DNA from: Halobacillus mangrovi
Lineage (GTDB): Bacteria; Bacillota; Bacilli; Bacillales; Halobacillaceae
Reading direction: 5' to 3'
Length of the DNA: 64,000 nucleotides
NCBI RefSeq assembly: GCF_002097535.1
Contig: NZ_CP020772.1
Span: 620,001 to 684,000 of the forward strand
Below, in pieces: positions 42,442 through 50,349 of this stretch (positions are counted from its first letter, which is position 1; every line of letters starts with the position of its first letter). Made by a program: the position numbers and the translations under genes. The notes under the pieces are model-generated. The model was not told the DNA's origin, did not search any database, and saw only the letters and a program-made list of their open reading frames with translations.

Positions 42442-43073
42442 TTACAGTATTGTTTGCGGATGATCATGAGATGGTTCGGATAGGCGTGAGTGCTTATCTG
42501 TCCGCACAAAAGGATATTGAGGTCATTGCAGAAGCGGATGATGGAGGAGATGCCGTTGAATTGGCGCTCGAACACCGTCCTGATATCATCTTGATGGACT
42601 TAGTTATGGAAGAAATGGACGGAATTGAAGCAACGAAGCAAATCGTCGAACAATGGCCAGAAGCAAAAATCATTATTGTCACAAGCTTTTTAGATGATGA
42701 GAAGGTTTATCCTGCTCTTGAAGCTGGTGCAACGAGCTACATGCTGAAAACATCCAAAGCAGAAGAAATAGCCAAAGCGATACGGGCTACATATGAAGGC
42801 CAGTCCATCTTGGAACCCGAAGTCACTGGCAAAATCATGACGAAAATGAGAAAACCTGATGTGAAAGATTTGCATGAAGAATTAACGAACAGAGAGATGG
42901 AAATTTTAATGCTTATGGCAGAAGGAAAAACCAATCAGGAAATTTCTGATCAACTTTTTATAGCTCTTAAAACCGTCAAAGTGCATGTCAGTAATATATT
43001 AGGCAAACTTCAAGTTCATGACCGTACTCAAGCTGTTATCTATGCCTTTAAGCATGACCTCGTAAAAAAATGA
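42438..43073 (+). CDS. liaR: Response regulator LiaR
   Basis: A 211-residue NarL/FixJ-type regulator: receiver with phospho-acceptor Asp54 in IILMDLVMEEMDG and C-terminal LuxR-type helix-turn-helix (LTNREMEILMLMAEGKTNQEISDQLF, VKVHVSNIL). Phosphorylated by LiaS; it activates the lia promoter upstream of 39581. Last gene of the operon. Confidence 0.92.
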   Translation: MITVLFADDHEMVRIGVSAYLSAQKDIEVIAEADDGGDAVELALEHRPDIILMDLVMEEMDGIEATKQIVEQWPEAKIIIVTSFLDDEKVYPALEAGATSYMLKTSKAEEIAKAIRATYEGQSILEPEVTGKIMTKMRKPDVKDLHEELTNREMEILMLMAEGKTNQEISDQLFIALKTVKVHVSNILGKLQVHDRTQAVIYAFKHDLVKK

Positions 43074-43102
43074 ACCGCAATATCGTGTGCGGTTCATTTT
43101 TT
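43066..43102. terminator. Bidirectional terminator of the lia operon
   Basis: AAAATGAACCGCA/TGCGGTTCATTTT stem with T and A runs, shared with the convergent channel gene. Confidence 0.9.
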
Positions 43103-43940
43103 ATGATCGTTTTGTAAAATAAGCTTGTGATTGATTCGTATAGTTCAAACTTGGAACTTTCTGTTCCTGTTTAGGCATATTCAAATAAACATACATGGCT
43201 CCTACGAAAAATCCACCTCCGACAATGTTGCCAAGAGTGACTGGAATAAGGTTATGAATCAACCCACTTAATGTCACTAAGGATGTATGTGGGGAAGTTA
43301 GCGCGATCGAAAATAATGAAATATTGGCTATGCTATGCTCATATCCAGAAATGAAAAACGTAAAAACAAGTAAAATCATTAACGCAATTTTAGATGCATC
43401 GTCTTTTACTTGCATAGGCAGCCACACCGCTAAACATACGAGCCAGTTAGCAAGAATGGCCCGAAAGAATAGCTGCGAGGCCGGCAAATTCATTTTCTTC
43501 TCCGCTGTGCTGATTAACAAAGAATGATCTGGATTCATTTCATTAAAAATGCCTGCGAAAAAAATCAGTAAAGTAAAGAACAAGATCCCCAGAACATTTC
43601 CCCCATAGCAGTAGGTCCATACCTTAAGCGTATCTATCCAATTTGTCTCTTTTTTTAATGTTGATACGGTCATATACATTGTGTTGGATGTGAATAATTC
43701 GGCTCCACCGTAAATAATCAGGCAAAAAGCAATACCGAAAAAGATAGCATTGATGAAAGCGGTTGATGCAGCTTGCTGTTCGTAAAAAGGTTGAGCCAGT
43801 TTAAAGGACAAAATTAGCGCAAATCCAATGTAGATGCCTGCAAGGGCTGCGCGTATTAGATAATAATGGGGTGAGTCGTCAACCATCACCTTTTTGTTGC
43901 GTGCTTTTTCTATCAGTTTTGTAATTGTTTCTTGTTCCAT
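43101..43940 (-). CDS. Formate/nitrite transporter family channel
   Basis: A 279-residue pentameric-type FNT channel with six hydrophobic helices. Family motifs are IYGGAELFTSNTMYM (omega loop region), SGYEHSIANISLF and LGNIVGGGFFVGAMY. It may move formate, nitrite or hydrosulfide; the subtype cannot be told. ATG at 43940 lies eight bases after AGGTGG. A palindromic FNR/CRP-type site upstream implies control by oxygen limitation. Confidence 0.87.
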   Translation of the reverse strand: MEQETITKLIEKARNKKVMVDDSPHYYLIRAALAGIYIGFALILSFKLAQPFYEQQAASTAFINAIFFGIAFCLIIYGGAELFTSNTMYMTVSTLKKETNWIDTLKVWTYCYGGNVLGILFFTLLIFFAGIFNEMNPDHSLLISTAEKKMNLPASQLFFRAILANWLVCLAVWLPMQVKDDASKIALMILLVFTFFISGYEHSIANISLFSIALTSPHTSLVTLSGLIHNLIPVTLGNIVGGGFFVGAMYVYLNMPKQEQKVPSLNYTNQSQAYFTKRS

Positions 43941-43981
43941 AATGATCGCCACCTAAGTAGGTTTGAATAATTATTATTTAT

Positions 43982-43997
43982 TGTGAATTTTTTCACA
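43982..43997. promoter_or_regulatory. FNR/CRP-family operator
   Basis: TGTGAATTTTTTCACA is a perfect TGTGA-N6-TCACA palindrome centred about 50 bases upstream of the FNT channel start. Bacillus Fnr binds TGTGA-N6-TCACT-type boxes and activates anaerobic genes. Confidence 0.7.
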
Positions 43998-44407
43998 TGA
44001 ATAAATATAGTCCTCTATAGTTAATAATTCAATACTTGTAACGATATTGCCAAATTATTATTTTGGAAGCGCTTAATATGAAAAAAGTGGTTGATTTTAT
44101 AAAAAATATATTGTAATAAATTACTTGTTAGTTCGTGATCAATACAAGAAGGTAGGTAAGAAAGAGGACAAGATAAAAGATGATTAATTTCATGTAAATT
44201 TTGCTCATAGTTTTATCTCCCTTTTTGCAAAAAATCGAAAAAAGTCCTACTCCAGCGTATGTTAAGGGGAGGTAAAAGATTCCATTATTTTTGTAACGAT
44301 CTAATTAATCCCCCGTCGTTAACTAAGGACTCTGTTACACTTTTCCCTAAGGAATTGTGCTTGTTTTCTTTTGTTTAAGGGAATAACAGAAGGAAGAGGT
44401 GATGCAG
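43998..44407. other. Intergenic region between the FNT channel gene and rpiA
   Basis: Apart from the putative 26-residue peptide gene, this AT-rich 410-base stretch shows no clear gene. It must hold the rpiA promoter. No riboswitch fold was recognised. Confidence 0.4.
44128..44208 (-). CDS. Putative 26-residue membrane peptide
   Basis: A very short frame upstream of the FNR site, same strand as the FNT gene. It starts MSKIYMKL and continues as one hydrophobic helix (IIFYLVLFLTYLLVLI) ending TN. GGGAG lies eight bases before the ATG. It looks like the tiny single-helix subunits or regulators of membrane complexes, but no family was recognised. Low codon number makes the call uncertain. Confidence 0.4.
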   Translation of the reverse strand: MSKIYMKLIIFYLVLFLTYLLVLITN

Positions 44408-45106
44408 ATGAAATGGCAGAATCATTTAGCTGGTAACGAAAATTGGGCAGGGGAAATTTCCAACTATGAAGAAAAAAGTAAAGTAGCCCAGCGGGTAAGT
44501 CGGTTTGTAAAAGATGGCGATGTTATCGGTGTAGGATCTGGATCTACATCGTTCCTTGCAGTAAAAGCAATAGCTGAAAGGGTCAGGCAGGAGGAGTTGG
44601 ACGTTTTGATGATCCCGACTTCTCATGAAGCTCTTCTTAATTGCAGTACACTTGGACTGAAAACTACCTCTTTAGCAGCTAAACGCCCTGATTGGGCCTT
44701 TGATGGGGCGGATGAGGTTGATTCAAACAAGCGTTTGATCAAAGGTCGAGGTGGTGCCATGTTTGCAGAAAAACTCGTGATGGCAAGTGCACCTAAGACG
44801 TATATTTTAGTAGATGAAAGTAAATTTGTCAGTCGGCTTGGAGAGAAGTTTGCGGTGCCGATGGAAGTCGACCCGCGAGCAGTCCATCTTGTGGAAACAA
44901 AGCTGAACAATCTTCAAACTGTAGAGGTGCAGTTAAGGATGGCTAAATCGAAAGACGGTCCGGTCGTAACAGAAGCGGGTAACCTTATTCTAGATGCTCG
45001 ATTTCAGGAAATCACCGCGGGTATGGAAAAGGAGTTTAGCGCCATTCCAGGGGTAATAGAAACAGGGTTATTCATTGGTTATTCCGTGGAAATTTTAACG
45101 ATCTAA
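44408..45106 (+). CDS. rpiA: Ribose-5-phosphate isomerase A
   Basis: A 232-residue enzyme of the pentose phosphate pathway interconverting ribose-5-phosphate and ribulose-5-phosphate. Diagnostic segments are GVGSGSTSFLAVKAI, AFDGADEVDSNKRLIKGRGGAM with the catalytic Asp and Lys, and TEAGNLILDARF. Many Bacillus rely on RpiB instead, so this is notable. ATG at 44408 is eight bases after AGAGG; earlier GTG/ATG codons at 44399 and 44402 overlap that site. Confidence 0.9.
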   Translation: MKWQNHLAGNENWAGEISNYEEKSKVAQRVSRFVKDGDVIGVGSGSTSFLAVKAIAERVRQEELDVLMIPTSHEALLNCSTLGLKTTSLAAKRPDWAFDGADEVDSNKRLIKGRGGAMFAEKLVMASAPKTYILVDESKFVSRLGEKFAVPMEVDPRAVHLVETKLNNLQTVEVQLRMAKSKDGPVVTEAGNLILDARFQEITAGMEKEFSAIPGVIETGLFIGYSVEILTI

Positions 45107-45188
45107 GCCCATTTTCATGATATTTATTGGTACATCGTAATACTTTTTCTATAATAGAAGTATATCCTTCATTCAAAGGGGAATCACT

Positions 45189-46718
45189 ATGGGACTGCCA
45201 AAAAGGATTACTTATCATGACGAACGTTACCCGTTTATTGTCCTTGCACCAATCGGCAAGAAGAATAAACAAATTCGCTCCATCGGACATAAATTTGAAC
45301 GGGGGTTATTTTCCAGGTTAAATGATACCATCATGGAGTTGATTCATGAGCAGTCATGGGACGTAACTAAAATTCGTTGCTATTTAGACTTGACGGGGGA
45401 GGCGATTCTTCCAGTTTCTCTTCAAAAAGAAGAAAAAGTATATCCTCATTTATTGCGCCCAGAGCTTTTCTTATGGAGTTCATTGCCGGAAGAATATGGA
45501 CTACCTTTAAAAGAATCTTTTTTATATGACACAGATTTTACTCAATTATCTTCGGAGCAGCTCCATGATCATGTGAAAGGAGTACTTGAGGACTATCTGT
45601 TTTTAGCGGAAGTGAGTGGTCACCCCCGCAATTATTGGCTGAAGAAAATTGGGGAGGCCTTTCACCGTCATCCACTGCTAAAGCTATTCCATCAGAAAAG
45701 GGAAGTGATTGATGCAGTGGAAGTAATGAACCAGTCATCCCTCTTATCTGTACTGAAATATCCAGAAGATATTGCTTATTGGAGACATAGAGTGGAGATT
45801 GTCATGCGCCCTTTCCGATCACTGCCTTCAAGTTGGATGGAACACGGAAACAAGAAGATTTGCCTGCACGAAAAGGAATTGTATTTTGATTCTATCCAGC
45901 GAACGATCAATTGCTACTGTGAAACTTGTGATTTCTGTCTGTATTATCACGTTGACGATGATCGGGTGAGCTTCGAGGAAGAGTTTAATATAGAAAGAGC
46001 AGCGAAAAGAATGATCACGATCGAGCAGCAGTTCAACGAACTTGCTTTACAAAACCAACGTTTACTGGACCAGCTGCTTCAAATGCAAAGCTTAAAGGTT
46101 CAGCTTTCTAAAGCGAGAAAACCATTGGAAGAGAGTCTGCAAATTGTTCAAAGGATAGAAAAATACCAGCAAAAGCCACTGAGTTTAACTGAGTATCCGT
46201 TATTGCATATGTACCGTCAATTAAGGCAAACGAAGGTTCCAGAACGGGGTTCACGTTCGGAATTACGATGGTTGGCAGGAGTACAGTTAGAACACGTGAA
46301 GATATTTAAGGAGCTTCCTGAGTGGTTAAAGTTAGTGCCTGAAAATGTTTATCCAATTACCAGTCACGTTTTAGAAGAACTTAAACAAAAACTAGAAGAA
46401 GTTCGATATGAGGAAGAGGATATTATCATTACCATTAAGGGTCGACCGCTGACGTATGGAACGGTGCAGCAGATTCTTGATTTAATTCATTATTATGGAA
46501 CGGATTATCCTGCGCATACCTTAGTTCAAATGCTCGCAGGAAAGGCTACCAATAAATTGAGAACCTTACACCTTCACGAAACCAGATGGTTCGGGTTATT
46601 ATCCGAATGGCCTGAAAAACATATACAAAAACTGTTCAGCCAGCTCGAGAAAAAAGGATGGCTCATGAAACAACAAAAAGGCTACTCCATCAGCGACTTC
46701 GCAGAAGAAGTCATGTGA
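45189..46718 (+). CDS. Large protein with C-terminal RQC-like winged helix and a CxC-CxxC cluster
   Basis: A 509-residue protein without a helicase or other catalytic motif that I can see. The middle (around residues 240-255) has NCYCETCDFCLYY, a four-cysteine metal-binding knuckle, followed by a long coiled coil (ITIEQQFNELALQNQRLLDQ). The last ~85 residues (QQILDLIHYYGTDYPAHTL, VQMLAGKATNKLR, HETRWFGLLSEWP) look like the RecQ C-terminal (RQC) winged helix that binds DNA duplex ends. I believe this belongs to the group annotated as RQC-minor DNA-binding proteins. Role unknown. AAAGGGG precedes the ATG. Confidence 0.6.
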   Translation: MGLPKRITYHDERYPFIVLAPIGKKNKQIRSIGHKFERGLFSRLNDTIMELIHEQSWDVTKIRCYLDLTGEAILPVSLQKEEKVYPHLLRPELFLWSSLPEEYGLPLKESFLYDTDFTQLSSEQLHDHVKGVLEDYLFLAEVSGHPRNYWLKKIGEAFHRHPLLKLFHQKREVIDAVEVMNQSSLLSVLKYPEDIAYWRHRVEIVMRPFRSLPSSWMEHGNKKICLHEKELYFDSIQRTINCYCETCDFCLYYHVDDDRVSFEEEFNIERAAKRMITIEQQFNELALQNQRLLDQLLQMQSLKVQLSKARKPLEESLQIVQRIEKYQQKPLSLTEYPLLHMYRQLRQTKVPERGSRSELRWLAGVQLEHVKIFKELPEWLKLVPENVYPITSHVLEELKQKLEEVRYEEEDIIITIKGRPLTYGTVQQILDLIHYYGTDYPAHTLVQMLAGKATNKLRTLHLHETRWFGLLSEWPEKHIQKLFSQLEKKGWLMKQQKGYSISDFAEEVM

Positions 46719-46776
46719 ATATATGGTGTGTAAGCGACTGTTCAGCAACGTACGGACTGGACTTAAGGATGTGAAG

Positions 46777-46871
46777 AAGCGTGGGAGGCCCGACAAGCAT
46801 AAGACGAACGATGGAACAGAGGTTTCTTTCTCTGTGTAATCGATCAACTTATGTCTCGAGGGGCTAGGCTT
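46777..46871 (+). repeat. Structured intergenic repeat, copy A (long hairpin)
   Basis: A ~95-base imperfect hairpin: AAGC/GCTT, GCCC/GGGC, CATAAG/CTTATG, CGAT/ATCG and ACAGAG/CTCTGT pair in nested order around an 8-base loop (46822-46829). It shares its arm motifs (CGACAAGC.TAAGA on the left, CTCGAG.GGCTAGG on the right) with copy B at 47001, although the paired helices differ in sequence. Orientation is arbitrary, chosen to match the neighbouring genes. Confidence 0.65.
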
Positions 46872-46929
46872 CGGAACTAAACTGAGCTGGAGGAGATAAA
46901 GGAAACACAATGAGTGGAACGAATTGATG

Positions 46930-46982
46930 TTGACTTATCGTACAGAAGCGAGGGAAGTCTCGCTAGTTGCTAGGAGCTGGAA
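46930..46982 (+). repeat. Partial copy of the structured repeat between A and B
   Basis: TGACTTATCG, a small GCGAG/CTCGC hairpin and GCTAGGAGCTGGA resemble the right-hand end of copies A and B (CTTATG..CTCGAG..GCTAGG..GAGCTGGA). It looks like a truncated member. Confidence 0.35.
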
Positions 46983-47000
46983 CCGGATTTGAAAAGAAAA

Positions 47001-47106
47001 GCGGAGACACCTTGAAAGCCACGACAAGCTTAAGAACAACAGTGCAGTGAAGAGTACTTTCTTTACGAAACTGTTGGACTTAAGACCTCGAGAGGCTAGG
47101 TGTCGC
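47001..47106 (+). repeat. Structured intergenic repeat, copy B (long hairpin)
   Basis: A ~106-base hairpin whose helices nest perfectly: GACACCT/AGGTGTC, AGCC/GGCT, CTTAAG/CTTAAG, CAACAGT/ACTGTTG and GTGAAGA/TCTTTAC. Compared with copy A the stem pair CATAAG/CTTATG is replaced by CTTAAG/CTTAAG and ACAGAG/CTCTGT by CAACAGT/ACTGTTG, i.e. pairing is kept while sequence changes. Confidence 0.7.
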
Positions 47107-47186
47107 AGTTGGACAATAATTGGGGTAGAGGCGACTATTCATTTGCATATAGAAGACCTTCTATTACAATGGACACCCTCTATAAC

Positions 47187-47212
47187 AGACCTGGATGCAG
47201 GTCTTTTTTTTA
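47187..47212 (+). terminator. Terminator after the structured repeats
   Basis: AGACCTG/CAGGTCT stem with a 4-base loop and T8. It implies that the 470 bases from the RQC-protein stop to here, including both hairpins, are transcribed as a long 3' UTR or a separate RNA. Confidence 0.8.
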
Positions 47213-47357
47213 TCCTTGGAAAACGTTTGCATATGCTATAATGCCATTAAAAGAGATAATAGTGGGGCAACCTAAAAACTATCTTATTCTAAAAATATAG
47301 AAGCGATGACAGAGAATTATTTGTATAGAGCCGACAAGTTTAGAGGAGGAGTTAATC

Positions 47358-48002
47358 ATGCAATCCATCTACCATCGAGCACTTGGCGAAGAATTTCATA
47401 ATCTTCATCCGGAAATGCAAAAGAAGTACGGATTGACGAGCAAACAGAACTTGATGATATTAGGACAAGGGAAAATGACGGAAATAAGAGGCACGCATCC
47501 CCTGGTAAGACCGTTCCTGACCTTTTTAGCAAAAGACAATATTGTCTTTGCAGAGCGTGGAAAAGATGTTCCATTCACGCTTGAAAACTATGCCTATGAA
47601 GATGAAAAAGGAAGAGAAACCGTAAGCTGGATTCGCCGGTTCTTTTTTCCGTTTGCAATTCGAGGATTTGATGCTGCGATGCATTATGATGAAGAAAAAC
47701 AAGCGGTCGTCGATGATTTAGGGAAGTCAGGTTCTTTGAAGACAGAACTTAAATTGCACGTGACACCAGAAGGCGGTCTTTTTATGGAGTCAGAGGATAT
47801 GTCTTGGCAAGAAAAGTGGAATGTGTCTGGACCTACAACTTCCGTCTATGAGCATTATGATGAACAGGAGGAAGCATATCGGGTACATGTGCATGTGGAA
47901 CATCCCGTTTTAGGGACCATGTTGATGTATGAAGGTGCTGTTCATACTGAATTTCTGCCAATGACTTATAATAATATTCCTGCCCGTGGAATTTTGGAAT
48001 AA
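47358..48002 (+). CDS. DUF4166 domain protein
   Basis: A 214-residue protein whose pattern (IYHRALGEEFHNLHPEMQKKYG at the start, GPTTSVYEHYDEQEEAYRVHVHVEHPVLG, then a final FLPM) recalls DUF4166, a family of unknown function sometimes fused to saccharopine-dehydrogenase-like domains. It lies 14 bases upstream of kynA, with a strong GGAGGAG of its own, so the two form an operon; a link to tryptophan breakdown is only contextual. Confidence 0.65.
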   Translation: MQSIYHRALGEEFHNLHPEMQKKYGLTSKQNLMILGQGKMTEIRGTHPLVRPFLTFLAKDNIVFAERGKDVPFTLENYAYEDEKGRETVSWIRRFFFPFAIRGFDAAMHYDEEKQAVVDDLGKSGSLKTELKLHVTPEGGLFMESEDMSWQEKWNVSGPTTSVYEHYDEQEEAYRVHVHVEHPVLGTMLMYEGAVHTEFLPMTYNNIPARGILE

Positions 48003-48016
48003 AGGAGGGATAGGGC

Positions 48017-48853
48017 ATGAGTTACCGTGATTCGAAGGATCAAGAGAACGTTCACACGGATTTTAGAGAACGGATGACGTACGGTGATTACTTGCAGCTT
48101 GATCAGCTCTTGGAATCCCAGGATCGTTTATCCTCTCATCACGACGAGATGTTGTTCATTATCATTCATCAGGTAAGTGAATTATGGATGAAGCTGATTT
48201 TACACGAACTTTGGGCAGCCATCGATGCGATCAACAAGGGAGATTTACAAGCTGCGTTCAAAATGCTGGCACGGGTTTCCAATATCCAAAACCAAATCAT
48301 TCACGCATGGGATGTATTATCTACTTTGACGCCTTCTGAATATATTGAGTTCCGTGATGATCTTGGTCAAGCCTCTGGTTTCCAATCTTATCAGTATCGG
48401 ATGATTGAATTTGCTTTAGGGTATAAAACTCCACATGTGATGAAAATCTACGAAAAAGATGAAGTTCTACATAAAAAGCTGAAAGAAGCTTATCAATCAC
48501 CTAGCATTTACGATGTCGCTATTAAAAAGCTGGCTGAAGCTGGGTTTGATATTAATCCAAGTCTTCTGAACCGGGACTATACGGAGATGTATCATGCTGA
48601 TGAGTCTGTTAAAGAAGCATGGAAAAAGGTTTATTTGGATGTAGACAAGTACTGGGATTTATATCAACTGGCAGAAAAACTGGTGGATATTGAGGATTCC
48701 CTGCAACAATGGCGTTTTAGACATATGAAAACAGTAGAGCGAATTATCGGCCATAAAATAGGTACGGGTGGTTCTTCTGGTGTAGGGTATTTGAAAAAGG
48801 TCTTAGACCATCGGTTTTTTCCAGAACTTTGGGACATTCGAACCCATCTATAA
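48017..48853 (+). CDS. kynA: Tryptophan 2,3-dioxygenase
   Basis: A 278-residue heme dioxygenase that opens tryptophan to N-formylkynurenine, first step of the kynurenine pathway. Family landmarks are [32 protein letters not shown] (substrate His), [14 protein letters not shown], and the heme ligand His in [20 protein letters not shown]. Full length. The other kynurenine genes (kynB, kynU) are not adjacent. AAAGGAGG precedes the ATG. Confidence 0.93.
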   Translation: MSYRDSKDQENVHTDFRERMTYGDYLQLDQLLESQDRLSSHHDEMLFIIIHQVSELWMKLILHELWAAIDAINKGDLQAAFKMLARVSNIQNQIIHAWDVLSTLTPSEYIEFRDDLGQASGFQSYQYRMIEFALGYKTPHVMKIYEKDEVLHKKLKEAYQSPSIYDVAIKKLAEAGFDINPSLLNRDYTEMYHADESVKEAWKKVYLDVDKYWDLYQLAEKLVDIEDSLQQWRFRHMKTVERIIGHKIGTGGSSGVGYLKKVLDHRFFPELWDIRTHL

Positions 48854-48944
48854 TCTGAAAAGACTGAATATAACGAATCAATTAAAGCAGTATTACATTT
48901 GTGTTACAATGGGTTGTGTATAAATAAAAAGAAGAGGGAAGATA

Positions 48945-50306
48945 ATGAGACGACCCATTATATATATAGGAATTATTGGTTTGTTATTGCTTACGGCTTG
49001 CTCTTTCATAGCCAGCGCTGACGAATCTGTAGATTCTTCGGATTCAACTGCACAGCCAACCTATGAAGTGACAATGGAAACAGAAATAGTGGAATATGAA
49101 GAGTATCATATTACGATTCATTATCCACAAACACCTAACAATCAAATTAATCAGACCATTATAGATTATGTGAATCAAAAGAAGGCTGCTTTTAAAAAAG
49201 AGAGCTATCAGTCTATTCAAGAGTACGGAAAGACCAAGTCTCATGAACTGCATATAGACTTTGAAATACCTCACCAAGGTTCAAGCTTTTTCAGTGTGAG
49301 ATTTGAAGAAACGATGGATGTGGGGGTACCCAACATCATTCATGATCAGACGGTCATGAATTTTGGTAAAAAGAATGGAAAGCGTCTGCAATTAGATCAA
49401 TTGTTTAAAGATAATCGGCATTATGTGAAACACTTAGCTAAACTCACGAAAGAGAAGCTTAGGGACGACCTTAGTGAAGAAACCTACCAGCGCCCTGAGA
49501 TTCAGGAAGCTTTGAAAGCTGTACCAACCAATTACGAAAATATTGCATTAACGGGGAACGGCTTGGAAATATATTTGAATCAAACAGTAGATATACTTCC
49601 AAAGCAAGTGGTAGTAAGTCAACGTTTGATCAAGGACCTGTTAAAAGACAGCTATTCAGAGGCGTTAATGTCTGAAGGCATTAAGCAAGTCAGTCATGAA
49701 CAAGACGTGGACCTGCCTCAAGCAGAGAAGAGGGAAAAGTCGGAGGAAGAGGGACATTTAGAAGCAAAGAAAATTGCTTTAACCTTTGATGATGGCCCTC
49801 ATCCTAAGATCACACCAAAGGTTCTCAAAGTCTTGCAAGAATATGAAGCGAAAGCGACCTTTTTCATGATTGGAAAAAGAGTCCAATACTTTTCTGAAAC
49901 AGCAAAATTGGTTGCTGATCAAGGACATGAAATAGGAAACCATACTTGGGACCACCCGAGGTTGACGCGATTATCCCCTGAAGAAGTAGAAAATCAGATA
50001 GATAAAACCCAAGAAGTTATCAAAGAGGTAACAGGGGTCCAACCTAAAATGATCCGACTCCCATTTGGAGAGGTGCCTTCACAGTTTTCAAGAACACAAT
50101 TAAAAATTATTCCACTAGATGTCCATGGAGAAAACTGGCAAGAAAAAGAACCAGAGCAATTGGCACAGGAATTAGTTGAAAATGTGAAAAGTGGTGACAC
50201 CATTTTACTTCATGATATTCAAAGTGCGTCTGTAGAAGTCCTTGAAATGGTACTGGATGAGTTGAGCCGCAAAGGATACAAAATTGTAAAAGTAAGTGAG
50301 TTGTAA
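48945..50306 (+). CDS. Polysaccharide deacetylase lipoprotein (PdaC-like)
   Basis: A 453-residue exported lipoprotein with lipobox LLLTAC, then DUF4163/DUF3298-type domains (about residues 45-240) and a NodB deacetylase domain (about 275-453). NodB motifs: TFDDGPHP (catalytic base and metal Asp), GNHTWDHPRL (His pair), RLPFGE and ILLHDI. The layout equals PdaC of B. subtilis, a peptidoglycan N-acetylmuramic acid deacetylase linked to lysozyme resistance. AAGAGGGAAG precedes the ATG. Confidence 0.87.
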   Translation: MRRPIIYIGIIGLLLLTACSFIASADESVDSSDSTAQPTYEVTMETEIVEYEEYHITIHYPQTPNNQINQTIIDYVNQKKAAFKKESYQSIQEYGKTKSHELHIDFEIPHQGSSFFSVRFEETMDVGVPNIIHDQTVMNFGKKNGKRLQLDQLFKDNRHYVKHLAKLTKEKLRDDLSEETYQRPEIQEALKAVPTNYENIALTGNGLEIYLNQTVDILPKQVVVSQRLIKDLLKDSYSEALMSEGIKQVSHEQDVDLPQAEKREKSEEEGHLEAKKIALTFDDGPHPKITPKVLKVLQEYEAKATFFMIGKRVQYFSETAKLVADQGHEIGNHTWDHPRLTRLSPEEVENQIDKTQEVIKEVTGVQPKMIRLPFGEVPSQFSRTQLKIIPLDVHGENWQEKEPEQLAQELVENVKSGDTILLHDIQSASVEVLEMVLDELSRKGYKIVKVSEL

Positions 50307-50309
50307 AAC

Positions 50310-50349
50310 TAAAATAGCAGCCTGCAATTCAAGCAGGCTGCTATTTTAG
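50310..50349. terminator. Bidirectional terminator
   Basis: A 17-bp perfect stem (CTAAAATAGCAGCCTGC and complement) with a 6-base loop between the convergent pdaC-like gene and metX; the metX stop lies within it. Confidence 0.92.

Noticed and set aside
44060..44075. cre-like GGAAGCGCTTAATA near the FNT gene
   Set aside because: Three defined positions disagree with the cre consensus and the distance to the FNT start is large.
44090..44420. Riboswitch or T-box leader before rpiA
   Set aside because: No conserved T-box sequence, aptamer core or terminator/antiterminator pair could be found.
46599..46910. Minus-strand frame over the end of the RQC protein gene and repeat A
   Set aside because: Composition follows the antisense of the gene and the repeat hairpin; no ribosome binding site.
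47047..47300. Two short + strand frames in the repeat region
   Set aside because: They read across the hairpin, the terminator stem and its T run, which argues against coding.
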